From: Verrucomicrobiota bacterium
GTDB lineage: Bacteria > Verrucomicrobiota > Kiritimatiellia > CAJWTS01
Direction: 5' to 3'
DNA length: 64,000 nucleotides
NCBI GenBank assembly: GCA_027623315.1
Contig: JAQBYD010000009.1
Location: 1 to 64,000 of the forward strand
Shown: one piece after another, positions 20,586 through 30,449 of the stretch
Layout: each line of letters starts with the position of its first letter
Numbering within the stretch: the stretch's first letter is position 1
The notes under the pieces: model-generated
Seen by the model: only the letters and a program-made list of their open reading frames with translations
Databases searched by the model: none
What the model was told of the DNA's origin: nothing
Program-made: the position numbers and the translations under genes

Positions 20586-21389
20586 GTGATCAGAAAGCGG
20601 TATCTAGTTCTGTGCGGTCGAATCCGGGTTCTGCGGATCGCGCTGACGGCGGCGGGCGTTCTCCTGTGCGTGACGACAGGCGCCAACGTCGCCTGGTCTG
20701 CCGACGAATCTGTACATGCTGAAGATACGGCTGAATTCGATGCTTTCGGAGACGAATTCGGTCGTGACGCCCATGACGGCGGGGGCAGGGCCCGCGATCC
20801 GTTGCAGGGCTACAATCGCCTTATGCACGGATTTAACCATACGACATATCGGTGGGTTTTCCGTCCCGTCGCGAGGGGATATCGGAAGGTTGTGCCCCGC
20901 CAGGCCCGCGTTGCGCTCGGCCGCGCATTCGGGAACCTCGGGTTTCCGGTTCGTTTCGTGAACTCTGTCCTCCAGTTCAAAATCAAGAAGTCCGGCATCG
21001 AGGCCGGGCGCTTCCTGATCAATACGACGGTGGGCGTGGTCGGGTTGTTTGATCCGGCGGACCAATGGTTCGATTGGCGGGCCAGCCCCGAAGACTTTGG
21101 GCAGACGCTGGGCTACTACGGGTTGGGCGGTGGCTTTCCGATCGTCTTGCCGCTGCTTGGCCACAATAATATGCGCGATACGGTCTCGCTCTTACCCGAT
21201 TGGATGCTCAACCCGGTACCGTATTTCGCCAATTCGGACGCCACGCTGGCGATCACGGTGGGGGACTCGGTGAACGCCTTCTCATTAACCGATGATATCT
21301 ATTTTAAGCTCCACGATGAGGCGCTCGACCCCTACATTTTCTTTCGCGATGCGTACAAACAGAATCGGAATAACCTGATTGCAGAATAG
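20586..21389 (+). CDS. mlaA: MlaA/VacJ family lipid asymmetry protein
   Basis: DPLQGYNRLMHGFNHTTYRWVFRPVARGYRKVVP; SPEDFGQTLGYYGLGGGFPIVLPLLGHNNMRDTV. Confidence 0.88.
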   Translation: MIRKRYLVLCGRIRVLRIALTAAGVLLCVTTGANVAWSADESVHAEDTAEFDAFGDEFGRDAHDGGGRARDPLQGYNRLMHGFNHTTYRWVFRPVARGYRKVVPRQARVALGRAFGNLGFPVRFVNSVLQFKIKKSGIEAGRFLINTTVGVVGLFDPADQWFDWRASPEDFGQTLGYYGLGGGFPIVLPLLGHNNMRDTVSLLPDWMLNPVPYFANSDATLAITVGDSVNAFSLTDDIYFKLHDEALDPYIFFRDAYKQNRNNLIAE

Positions 21390-21393
21390 GCTT

Positions 21394-22008
21394 ATGAAAA
21401 TAGATAGAATCATTGTTCTTGCAGCGCTGATGGCGATCTCCACCGCCGCGGCGGACGAGGCCACGAACGTGCAGGGCTTTGTCCGGGATGCGGTAGGGGG
21501 CGTGCTGACGGTGCTCAATGACCCGGAACTCGAACGAATCGAGAAAGAGAAGACGCTCACCGCGGCGGCGCGGAGCATGTTCGACATTCCCTTGATGTCC
21601 AAACTGATCCTGGGGCGGGAGCACTGGCCCAAGCTCTCGGAAGCGCAGCGCAAGGAGTATTCGTCCCTCCTCGAGGAACAGGTTCTCTCGACCTTCTACG
21701 ATAAGCTGGATCTCCTGGCCGGTACGCGGGCGATCTATGCGGATGCGGTGCAGGCGGAGAACGGGCGATACAGCGTCAGCTCCGAGGTCGTCTTCCAGGG
21801 GGAGCGTTACAAAATGTGCTATAAGGTCTATTCCAAAGCCGAGGCGCTGCGCATCTACGATATCGAGATCGAGGGGATTAGCCTGATCCGATCATACGGC
21901 ACCCAGTACAAAGACTTCCTTCGCCATGCGTCGATCGACGACCTGCTCTCGAAGCTGCGCGAAAAAGGCCTCGGTGAACCTGAGGATCTGCAAGCCGTAG
22001 AGCGGTGA
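21394..22008 (+). CDS. MlaC/Ttg2D (HpnM-like) periplasmic protein
   Basis: AARSMFDIPLMSKLILGREHWPKLSEAQRKEYSSLLEEQVLSTFYDKLD; DIEIEGISLIRSYGTQYKDFL. Confidence 0.78.
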   Translation: MKIDRIIVLAALMAISTAAADEATNVQGFVRDAVGGVLTVLNDPELERIEKEKTLTAAARSMFDIPLMSKLILGREHWPKLSEAQRKEYSSLLEEQVLSTFYDKLDLLAGTRAIYADAVQAENGRYSVSSEVVFQGERYKMCYKVYSKAEALRIYDIEIEGISLIRSYGTQYKDFLRHASIDDLLSKLREKGLGEPEDLQAVER

Positions 22009-24479
22009 ATCTTTACACCAGACTCATCCTGACGCGGCCGGCCTTCGCGCTCGCGGCGATCCTTGCCGTTCTGTGCATCTCCGGGCTTTGGATCAAGGAC
22101 TTCCGCCTCGACGCCTCGAGCGATTCCCTGATCCTCGAGCACGACGCTGACCTCCGCTACTTTCGAAGCGTTGCCGAGCGATACGCGTCGCGTGAGTTCG
22201 TCGTGGTGCTGTACCGTCCACACGAGTCGCTCTTTAGCGAGCATTCACTCGCCCGTTTGAAGCAATTGCGTGATGATCTGCGCAAGCTGCCGAACGTTGA
22301 GTCCGTGGTCTCGTTGCTGGATGTCCCCTTGCTCAAGAATCCCCCGGGGCCCCTGACCGATCTGGGCGTCAATATTAAGACGCTCGAATCTCCGCAGGCG
22401 GATCTGCAGATGGCCGTGGCCGAGTTCGGCGAGAGCCCGCTCTACCAGGACCTGCTCGTCAGCGCCGACCTGAAGTCGGCTGCCCTGCAGGTGAACTTTC
22501 CGTTCGACCCCGTGGGTACCGCACTGGTGACGCGGCGGGCGGACCTGATTGATCAACGGCGCGAGGCCGCGCTCACGGCTGAGGAGCAGGAGCAGTTGAA
22601 GCGTGTCGAGGCCGAATACCGGGTGCACAAGGACCGTTTGCACGCCGCGCAACACGCGATGATCCAGGCGATTCGCGGCGTCCTGGACGATTATCGCGGC
22701 GACGCGGGCGTGTTTCTTGGCGGCGTGCCCATGATCGCCGACGACATGATTTCGTTCGTGAAGTCCGATATTCGCGTATTCGGGATTGGGATGTTTTGCT
22801 TTCTGATTGTGACACTGGGGATCATTTTTCGTCGGGTGCGTTGGATTGTCCTGCCGATGCTCTGCTGCGCGGCCTCGGTCATCGCCATGATCGGGCTGCT
22901 CGGACTGCTTCAGTGGGACGTGACGGTTGTGTCGTCCAACTTCATCTCGCTTCAGCTCATCTTTACCATGGCACTCGCGATCCACATCGTGGTCCGCTAT
23001 CGCGAGTTGCATCGAGCTCGACCGGACGCGTTAAACCTGGACCTGGTTCGCGACGCGGTGCGTTTGACGTTTGTGCCGTGCCTCTATTCTGTACTCACGA
23101 CCATGGCGGGTTTCTGCTCGCTGGTCGTCTGCGATATCCTGCCGGTGGTAAACTTCGGGTGGATGATGATCCTGGGGCTGGGCGTGTCGCTGACCCTGAC
23201 CTTCCTCCTGCTGCCGGCGGTTCTCGCGCTGCTGCCCAAACTTCCGGCGTCGGACCGCTCCGATCCCGGGGCGCCGCTGACGGCGTTCTTTGCGCGCCTC
23301 ACCGAGCGTCGCGGGCCGCTGATCGTGGGGTTGGGCATTGCGGTGGTCGCCGCGACGGCCGCAGGAATCGCGCGCCTGGAGGTCGAGAACAGCTTCATCA
23401 ACTACTTCAAGCCCTCCACCGAGATCTATCGTGGGATGCGGTTCCTGGACGAGAATTTCGGAGGGACGACGCCGCTTGAGATCCTGATAGATTTTGAATC
23501 CGAAGACTCCCCGCCGCAGGTTGTCGTGTCTTCAGAGGATGCCGATTCGGAATTCGAGATGTTTGATGAATTTGAGGCCCAACCGGATGACGCAGGAGTC
23601 TACTGGTTCACGCAGACGCGCCTCGATCGGATTACGAAGGTGCACGACTATCTCGATGGTCTCCCCGCGTTGGGGAAAGTCCTGTCGCTGGCGACCCTCA
23701 TGAAGTCGGTGGAGGATCTGAACGGGGGGCAGCCGCTCGACAACTTCACGATGGCGGTCTTGTTCGGGGCTGTGCCCGGGGCTTTCCAGGAGGCGATCAT
23801 CGATCCGTACGTCTCGGTCGAGAACAACCAGGCAAGGATCACGACACGGATTAAGGACTCCATGGCGTCGTTGCGACGCAACGCGCTGCTCGAGCAGATT
23901 CGTAGCGATCTCGTGAACAAACTCGGGTTCCAACCCGGCGAGGCGCGCCTGTCCGGAGTGATGGTGCTCTACAATAACATGCTGCAGAGCCTTTTCCGCT
24001 CCCAGGTCGAAACGGTGGGGATCACGGCCGGGGCGTTGCTCGTGATGTTTTTGTTGCTGTTCCGATCGCTCAAAATCGCGCTGATTGCGATGCTGCCCAA
24101 CCTGGTTGCCGCTATGTCGGTGCTCGGCGTGATGGGCCTGGCCGGGCTTCCGCTGGACATGATGACCATCACCATCGTAGCGATCAGTCTCGGGATTGCC
24201 GTGGACAATACGATCCACTACCTGCATCGCTTCCGGCGGGAAGTGGCGCAGAGCGGAGATTACCTGGCGGCGATGCACCGCAGTCATGGGAGCATCGGGT
24301 ATGCCATGAGTTATACCTCGTTGACCATCACGGCGGGGTTCTCGATCTTCGCATTTTCGAACTTCATTCCCACCGTGCTCTTCGGTCTCCTGACCGCTCT
24401 GGCGATGCTGGTTGCACTCGCCGCCGCGCTCAGTCTCCTGCCGCGACTCCTCATCATTTTCAGGCCGTTCGGGTCCTGA
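22005..24479 (+). CDS. RND/MMPL superfamily transporter (HpnN-like)
   Basis: Two MMPL halves; GLPLDMMTITIVAISLGIAVDNTIHYLHRF; GTG start overlaps the upstream stop. Confidence 0.82.
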   Translation: MNLYTRLILTRPAFALAAILAVLCISGLWIKDFRLDASSDSLILEHDADLRYFRSVAERYASREFVVVLYRPHESLFSEHSLARLKQLRDDLRKLPNVESVVSLLDVPLLKNPPGPLTDLGVNIKTLESPQADLQMAVAEFGESPLYQDLLVSADLKSAALQVNFPFDPVGTALVTRRADLIDQRREAALTAEEQEQLKRVEAEYRVHKDRLHAAQHAMIQAIRGVLDDYRGDAGVFLGGVPMIADDMISFVKSDIRVFGIGMFCFLIVTLGIIFRRVRWIVLPMLCCAASVIAMIGLLGLLQWDVTVVSSNFISLQLIFTMALAIHIVVRYRELHRARPDALNLDLVRDAVRLTFVPCLYSVLTTMAGFCSLVVCDILPVVNFGWMMILGLGVSLTLTFLLLPAVLALLPKLPASDRSDPGAPLTAFFARLTERRGPLIVGLGIAVVAATAAGIARLEVENSFINYFKPSTEIYRGMRFLDENFGGTTPLEILIDFESEDSPPQVVVSSEDADSEFEMFDEFEAQPDDAGVYWFTQTRLDRITKVHDYLDGLPALGKVLSLATLMKSVEDLNGGQPLDNFTMAVLFGAVPGAFQEAIIDPYVSVENNQARITTRIKDSMASLRRNALLEQIRSDLVNKLGFQPGEARLSGVMVLYNNMLQSLFRSQVETVGITAGALLVMFLLLFRSLKIALIAMLPNLVAAMSVLGVMGLAGLPLDMMTITIVAISLGIAVDNTIHYLHRFRREVAQSGDYLAAMHRSHGSIGYAMSYTSLTITAGFSIFAFSNFIPTVLFGLLTALAMLVALAAALSLLPRLLIIFRPFGS

Positions 24480-24606
24480 AGGACGATCCGGCCGTGCGCA
24501 CGCCACTTGCGGACACATTGTAATTTGCTCGCGATCGCAGGGTAAAAAACATGTAACTGCAGCGCGGGATCGTGGTTACAATCTCCTTTGTTGGGGTGGC
24601 GGGGTC

Positions 24607-24622
24607 TGGTACACTTGTTGGA
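24607..24622 (+). promoter_or_regulatory. Weak sigma-54-like site upstream of the first pseudopilin
   Basis: TGGTACActtgTTGGA; the -12 GC is GG, so degenerate. Confidence 0.2.
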
Positions 24623-24644
24623 CTAGAAAAACAGAGAGGTGCCT

Positions 24645-25235
24645 ATGAACCCGCACGCACACACCCATAAGCATAAACACGCGAATAGACGAGGATTTAC
24701 CCTGATCGAGATCCTCGCAGTTTTATTCATTATTGCGATTATGGCTGCAGCGATCTTTGCGCTGGTGCCCTTCACCAAGAAAGCCGTTGAGCGACAGCGC
24801 TGCCGCAAAGAGGTCGAGATCATCCGCATGGCCATCGAGGAGTATCACTCCACCTTCGGCGTGTATCCCCCGGCGATTGGCACGAAATACGAACATCACG
24901 ATAACGATCCGTTAATTACGCCCGACGACTATCACTACAAATCCGGCCTGGTCTGGCATCTGAATGTAGGACCTCGCAAGGAGAATTGGGCTCGCTACAA
25001 CGAGCAGATCCCGTACTCAGGCGGCAGTGCGTCGTATGACGAGTTGAAGGCTCCGGATGATTTCTCTCCGCAGATCAATCTCTTGTGGACGAATAAGGTT
25101 GTGGAGATAAAAGATCCGTGGTTTCAGCCGTACGAATATGAAGTCGGACCGGATTTCCAGTCCTATCGCCTGTGGTCCAAGGGTCCGCCGGGTGACCCGG
25201 ATGGCACAATCGGGTACAAGGATTTCGTGCAGTAG
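24645..25235 (+). CDS. GspG-like pseudopilin
   Basis: NRRGFTLIEILAVLFIIAIMAAAIFALVPFTKKAVERQR. Confidence 0.82.
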   Translation: MNPHAHTHKHKHANRRGFTLIEILAVLFIIAIMAAAIFALVPFTKKAVERQRCRKEVEIIRMAIEEYHSTFGVYPPAIGTKYEHHDNDPLITPDDYHYKSGLVWHLNVGPRKENWARYNEQIPYSGGSASYDELKAPDDFSPQINLLWTNKVVEIKDPWFQPYEYEVGPDFQSYRLWSKGPPGDPDGTIGYKDFVQ

Positions 25236-25260
25236 ACTTGCAGATGGAGTAGACGACGAC

Positions 25261-25794
25261 ATGATCAACACACGATTCAGACCCTGGTTCCGCCGACAAC
25301 GCGCCTTCACGCTGGTGGAGATGCTGGTGGTGGCGGCGCTGATCCTGATTCTCGGCGCGCTGCTGTTCCCCGCCATCCAGAGAGCGATCCAGCAGGCACG
25401 CAGGCATAGGGCGCGCACGGAGGTCAACCAGATCGCGACGGCGTGGCGTCAATTCAAGAACGAGTACGCCACTTTTCCGTCCGGAATCACGGAGATGGAT
25501 GCGAACGCTCTAAGTATTCTGCGTGGCGTCAATGATGTCGGGGGACAGTATAAGCGCAAGCTGCTTCTCCTCGAGAACGCACCCGGCAGCGGCGAGTGGT
25601 TCGATCCGTGGGGACTGCACTACTTCGTGGAACTCGATCTGGACTATGACAATGTGATCGACCTCGATAAGGGGGACGGAAAGACCAACACCGTCTACGG
25701 CGGCGTGGCGGTTTGGTCGAAAGGGCGTGATAACGGTCTCGACGACACCACCGACGATCCCGCCGATGATATCAATAACTGGAAACAGAAATAG
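25261..25794 (+). CDS. GspG-like pseudopilin
   Basis: RQRAFTLVEMLVVAALILILGALLFPAIQRAIQQARRHRARTEVNQIATAWRQFKNEYATFP. Confidence 0.8.
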   Translation: MINTRFRPWFRRQRAFTLVEMLVVAALILILGALLFPAIQRAIQQARRHRARTEVNQIATAWRQFKNEYATFPSGITEMDANALSILRGVNDVGGQYKRKLLLLENAPGSGEWFDPWGLHYFVELDLDYDNVIDLDKGDGKTNTVYGGVAVWSKGRDNGLDDTTDDPADDINNWKQK

Positions 25795-25835
25795 TGCCAT
25801 TGACGAACCATGAATTGCGACAGCACGGTTCGGGC

Positions 25836-25917
25836 AAAGTAGAAGCGGCGTCCCGCCGCTTTGCCTTGCGGGACACCTGCGCTGTCGCAGAAAGCGGCGT
25901 CCCGCCGCTTCTACTTT
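25836..25917. repeat. Cruciform-capable repeat within the pseudopilin operon
   Basis: aaagtagaagcggcg ... cgccgcttctacttt; each half also contains gcggcg-tcc-cgccgc. Confidence 0.7.
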
Positions 25918-25946
25918 TGAAAGAGCCCCTGAGCCGAAGGCGCACC

Positions 25947-26357
25947 ATGGCCTTCACCCTGATCGAGTTGCTGGTGGTCATCGCGATAATCCTGCTTCTC
26001 ATCGGATTGGCTGTTCCCGCGGTGAACAGCATCAAGGAGGAGGCCAAGCGCAAGCATACCCGTGCGCTCGTGGCTACAGTGGCCACGACTTTTGAGACGT
26101 ATTATTCGGAATACGATCGCTGGCCGGGCCAGGCGGTCTCTGGAATTTTCTCGTTCTCAGATCCGATGTCCGGTCGCCAATGGACCAACAGTTCGCAGGT
26201 CTCCTGGGTCATGGGAAATCTGCTTCCAACCGCCCAGAAGAACTACAAGAAGGAAGCATACTGGGTAGACGACCGTCTGGTTACGGACGCATTCGGGGAC
26301 GTGATTCACATCACCATTACGAACGACAGGGTCTATGTCACATCCGTCAATCTATAA
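25947..26357 (+). CDS. GspG-like pseudopilin
   Basis: MAFTLIELLVVIAIILLLIGLAVPAVNSIKEEAKRKHTRALVATVATTFETYYSEYDRWP. An upstream GTG (25794) is possible but would read through the repeat. Confidence 0.72.
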   Translation: MAFTLIELLVVIAIILLLIGLAVPAVNSIKEEAKRKHTRALVATVATTFETYYSEYDRWPGQAVSGIFSFSDPMSGRQWTNSSQVSWVMGNLLPTAQKNYKKEAYWVDDRLVTDAFGDVIHITITNDRVYVTSVNL

Positions 26358-26361
26358 CATT

Positions 26362-26964
26362 ATGCGCAGCACCGATAGAAAAGATGGGCAGTCTTCGTCG
26401 CTGTCTTATTCGTTGTCTAATGTCGAAAGCAGACATCGACGAAGACTCCGACTAAGGCAACGACGAGGACTGGATTCTGACTGTCGCGGCTATACGCTTC
26501 TCGAGTTGATGGCGGTCATGCTGATCGTGGCGATCATGATGGGCACCGGGTTTGCCGGGTACTATTCCGCCAAGCAGGGCGTGGCGATGCGTTCCGCCGT
26601 GAACACCGTGCGCAACGGGATCGCTTCCGCGCGCGGCACGGCGATTGCGCGCTCGCGAACGATTACCGTCGTGATTACCAGTAACGCCGTGCACTCGTAC
26701 TATACGACCGGGTCCCTGACGACCAATGTCGAGCAGACCGACGGCAACTATCTTCCGCCGCACGTGTATCTCTATGAGCCGGGCGAGGGACCTCCCTCGG
26801 ATTCCCCGCTTGCGAACAAGAAGTTCCGCGTCTACCCGGATGGCAGTGCCGGAGCGTTCTCCAATGTCGTGGTTGATGTGCGTGAGATTGGGGGACCCAA
26901 GGGCTATCGATTGACCCTGCACGGACTGACCGGTAGCGTCCGGACAGAGGACATCACGTTGTGA
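26362..26964 (+). CDS. GspH-like pseudopilin with unusually long N-terminal leader
   Basis: GYTLLELMAVMLIVAIMMGTGFAGYYSAKQGVAMRSAVNTVRNGIASARGTAIARSRTITVVI. Confidence 0.72.
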   Translation: MRSTDRKDGQSSSLSYSLSNVESRHRRRLRLRQRRGLDSDCRGYTLLELMAVMLIVAIMMGTGFAGYYSAKQGVAMRSAVNTVRNGIASARGTAIARSRTITVVITSNAVHSYYTTGSLTTNVEQTDGNYLPPHVYLYEPGEGPPSDSPLANKKFRVYPDGSAGAFSNVVVDVREIGGPKGYRLTLHGLTGSVRTEDITL

Positions 26965-27464
26965 GCGCGCGGAGAAAAATGCAAGCGGGCACAGATGGAT
27001 TCAGCCTGATCGAGATTGCTCTTGCGATGCTGGTCTTCTCGCTCGGCGTTGTCGTGGTGTTCGGACTCTTTCCATTTGCCATGGAGGCGGGCCGGCAGTC
27101 GGTGCGCGATACGCACGTGTCGATGTTCGGTCGCTCCGTGATGGAGGGCTTGCGCGCCAATGCGGCGAAGATCGACAACTGGAACACGTGGAGTAACTTC
27201 GGGAGCTTTAGCTCGACAGTGTTCACGCCTGCCATCTACCCGAACGTTTCAGCGACCGGTTCGGGTGTAACCAATCTGGTTCCCTATCCGACGCAAGATC
27301 CGACGGCTGAAACCTGGGTGCGCTATACGCTCGTCGTATCGAATGACGTGAGCCGGCCCGATGTCCGATCCTTTCTGCTCAATGCCGCGGGCGGGCGGGC
27401 TGGAGAATTTCGTGGATACCGCTTCTATACCGAGGTCTACTATCAAGCCGATCCCACTCCATAA
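26961..27464 (+). CDS. Minor pseudopilin (PilV/GspI-like)
   Basis: GFSLIEIALAMLVFSLGVVVVFGLFPFAMEAGRQS. Confidence 0.75.
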   Translation: MSARRKMQAGTDGFSLIEIALAMLVFSLGVVVVFGLFPFAMEAGRQSVRDTHVSMFGRSVMEGLRANAAKIDNWNTWSNFGSFSSTVFTPAIYPNVSATGSGVTNLVPYPTQDPTAETWVRYTLVVSNDVSRPDVRSFLLNAAGGRAGEFRGYRFYTEVYYQADPTP

Positions 27465-27495
27465 GCCGACCGCGGCTACCCGCCGTGCGTGGCGT

Positions 27496-28128
27496 GTGCG
27501 CGACGTTGCGCGTTCCGGCTTTACGCTGCTCGAGTTGCTCGTCGCGATGCTGGTGATGGGGTTGATCGTTCTGGCCAGTGCGATGATGTACCAATCCGGC
27601 GCCAATGCGTACCACATCAGCATGCAGCGCGCCGAGGTCACGCTCGTCGGACGCTCGCTTGTGCAGATGATCGCAGCAGAGCTAAGTCACGCCGTCGCGG
27701 ATGACCCGCCTGCCGGAGTGCCTGACCAGGTGTTTGAGTTTCGCCTGCTGGCGGGTGATCGAATAGAGTTCGCCAAGTTCGCGCCCTCCGATACCGAGGA
27801 ACTGAATGCCATGCGCGGAATTATGAGGGTGGCCTATCAGAAATCGGGCGGTGCAGTCGGCACCGTGCAGCGTCGCGTGCGGTATTACTCGAGTGAAGAT
27901 TACGGCCTCGAAGAGGATTCGGGTTGGATCGATCTGGCGGACCGAATCTTGACTCTCGAGTTCCGGCCGGATGGGAACTGGACGAATACGGCAACCACAA
28001 ACCTGCCGCTGCACGTGGATGTTTTCGTCGATGCGTTGACGGAGGAGGACGCGCTGCGGAACAATACGCAGAATGCGCGGACCTATCATCGTCGCGTCTA
28101 TATGGCCAACCGCAAGAGGTACCTGTAA
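27496..28128 (+). CDS. Minor pseudopilin (PilW/GspJ-like)
   Basis: SGFTLLELLVAMLVMGLIVLASAMMYQSGANAYHISMQRAEV. Start uncertain; ORF opens at 27361. Confidence 0.7.
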   Translation: MRDVARSGFTLLELLVAMLVMGLIVLASAMMYQSGANAYHISMQRAEVTLVGRSLVQMIAAELSHAVADDPPAGVPDQVFEFRLLAGDRIEFAKFAPSDTEELNAMRGIMRVAYQKSGGAVGTVQRRVRYYSSEDYGLEEDSGWIDLADRILTLEFRPDGNWTNTATTNLPLHVDVFVDALTEEDALRNNTQNARTYHRRVYMANRKRYL

Positions 28129-28134
28129 GGGATC

Positions 28135-30408
28135 ATGAACCGGCAGCACCATAAAGGGAAACGCGGAATCGCCCTGATTCTAATGCTTGGGATCCTCGCG
28201 CTCATGGCGATGCTGGCCCTGACGTTTTCGGGCACGATGCGCATGGAGCGCGCTGCGTCCGGCAATTTCCGTGAAGCGGCGCAGGCGCGGGAGATCCTGT
28301 ACGCGTCGCTGACACGTGCGCTGGAGGCGCTGGACTCCGAGATCGGGACCAACGGGTATCCGGATTGGATTGACGATGTCTACGTCTCGGGCGGCGGCGG
28401 GTCGATTTCGCTCCTGAGCGGCGAGGCCACGAATTTCGTGCCCGGCGCTCTCTGGGGCGCGGCAACGAGCAACAGCCCCGGCTGGATTGACATCGACGAG
28501 GGCCGCGGTGCCTTCATGATCTTGAATTGCTCTGGATTGCTGGACGCAAATTATGTGGGTGGGAGCACGAACCGAACCTACGGGACGAATCTAAACGAAA
28601 TCGTCCTCGCCGGTCTGTCTGAGATGCAGGATGAAAGTGGGTTCTTCGACGACCGAACAAATGGACACTATCGATACGAGACGCTGCGCGAATTGAGCAA
28701 CTTGCAGAGCGCGAACCTGTCCGATTGGCCACAGAGCCTTTTTCACTACTCGCGTGCGCTGCTTGGCTACCTGGACCAGGCCGGTTCGCCGCAGACGAAT
28801 GTGGTCAATATCAGCGGATCCGCCTCGAATCTCGTGGCGGACCGGACGCGTATCGTCGCCGCCTTCACCGGGGCGGGGCTGAATGGGGCGGAAGCGGCTT
28901 TTGCGTTCGAAAATCTTATCGATTACGTGGACGCCGACTCCGTGCCGCGCGATATCGGATCGGGTACGACGGAAGCCGTGCCGATGATCAACGAGGTGCA
29001 GGTAATCCCGATTATCTTACCCACGCAGGCGTTTCCAGCGAGCGTGCTGCCGCCGGGCTACGGCGTGGGGGTTGAGGAAGCCTCGACATTGCTCCTCGTG
29101 CGCGTGGAGTTTTTCTATCCTTTCGTCAAGGCATCCCCCGACAACTTCACGCTGCACTATAGGATCGAGGTCGATCCGGGCGGCAGCACTCCCGCCGAAA
29201 TCGCCGAAGCGACGACGTTTATTGCTGCCGGCGGGGAGGGGACGGCTGACGTGGGATACAACAGTGAGGTCAAGCGGTACTACACCGTAGATATCATCAC
29301 GACGAACTTCAGCACCTCGACGGTTGTGCGGTCGACCTCCGAATCGATCGTGTACGATGTCGATATCTGGCTGGCGGTCTCCAATGCGACTGACCTGGTG
29401 GATGCGATGCCTTTCCCTGTCACGGCTGCGCCAATGGAGATCGAGACGACGGCGTTGAATATCCCAACGTCGATCACAGAGTTCGTGAGCAGCGTACCGA
29501 TCGTCTCGACGAACGGCACCGAGGCGGGAGATCCCCGTTTCAACTGGGATCCTGCGTTGGCGGCGGTTCAATGGTTTCCATACAGCCTGTGGGGCCCGGG
29601 ATACCAGGGCAGCATTTTTGACGGTCCGGCAAGCCTGCCGGTGGCCAACAAGATTACGCAGGAGATCCTCACGAATTCGATCACAGACGGTCACACCGAC
29701 ATGTATGTTGCCAACGAGCCGCTCCGCCAGCCAGGTGAGTTGAGCTATCTGCTTCGCGGCGCGAATATATCGGACCGTGCGTGGCGCACGATACGCCTGT
29801 TCGAGCTGTTCGGATCGGGCAGTAACTATCTTCCGCCTGATCGCATTCTCGATCGTTTTACAACCGTGTCGAATACGGTTGTCTTCCGTGGTCGCGTGAA
29901 CCCCAATACGCGCCAACGCGACGTGCTCGCGAGTTTGTTCTACGAGATGCCGCTCGATGAGTATCCTGGATTGGGAGACAATAGAATCTTACTGTTCTCC
30001 GATGCGCAGCGATTGGCGGATAGTTTTCTGTCGGCAAGAGGCAGCGATAGATTTCAGAATCTGTCGGAACTGGGGACGTTGAGCGACATCTTCACGGATC
30101 CCGCGCTGATGACGGCGACCCCTTTTGAGCGCGAGGCCTTCTTGCGTAACTCCTCGGAGCTTCTTTCGGTACGACAGAATCTCTTTACGATCCTGCTATC
30201 CGGGGAATCTGTTGTGCGGGCGCAGGACTCTCAGGTCTGGGTCGAGCGCGAGGCCGCAGCGCGTTACGGTGTGGCACCCGGGTGGTTTACCACCGTGGAG
30301 GCCGATCAACGCGCTGTCGCGATCGTCTGGCGTGATCCGTATCCCGACCCCAACCGGGGTAATCGCCACGGCTACCTGGTTCAAGAGCTCAAGCTTCTGA
30401 GCCGGTAG
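28135..30408 (+). CDS. Large GspK/PilX-like minor pseudopilin
   Basis: GIALILMLGILALMAMLALTFSGTMRMERAASGNFREAAQAREILYASLTRALEAL. Confidence 0.65.
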   Translation: MNRQHHKGKRGIALILMLGILALMAMLALTFSGTMRMERAASGNFREAAQAREILYASLTRALEALDSEIGTNGYPDWIDDVYVSGGGGSISLLSGEATNFVPGALWGAATSNSPGWIDIDEGRGAFMILNCSGLLDANYVGGSTNRTYGTNLNEIVLAGLSEMQDESGFFDDRTNGHYRYETLRELSNLQSANLSDWPQSLFHYSRALLGYLDQAGSPQTNVVNISGSASNLVADRTRIVAAFTGAGLNGAEAAFAFENLIDYVDADSVPRDIGSGTTEAVPMINEVQVIPIILPTQAFPASVLPPGYGVGVEEASTLLLVRVEFFYPFVKASPDNFTLHYRIEVDPGGSTPAEIAEATTFIAAGGEGTADVGYNSEVKRYYTVDIITTNFSTSTVVRSTSESIVYDVDIWLAVSNATDLVDAMPFPVTAAPMEIETTALNIPTSITEFVSSVPIVSTNGTEAGDPRFNWDPALAAVQWFPYSLWGPGYQGSIFDGPASLPVANKITQEILTNSITDGHTDMYVANEPLRQPGELSYLLRGANISDRAWRTIRLFELFGSGSNYLPPDRILDRFTTVSNTVVFRGRVNPNTRQRDVLASLFYEMPLDEYPGLGDNRILLFSDAQRLADSFLSARGSDRFQNLSELGTLSDIFTDPALMTATPFEREAFLRNSSELLSVRQNLFTILLSGESVVRAQDSQVWVEREAAARYGVAPGWFTTVEADQRAVAIVWRDPYPDPNRGNRHGYLVQELKLLSR

Positions 30409-30449
30409 ACAAAGAGAGAGCGCCGGTGTCAAAGGAGAAACTCCCTTGC

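Noticed and set aside
22245-24518. Minus-strand ORFs of 255 and 328 aa opposite the RND gene
   Set aside because: His/Arg/Gln-rich, no domains; antisense shadow.
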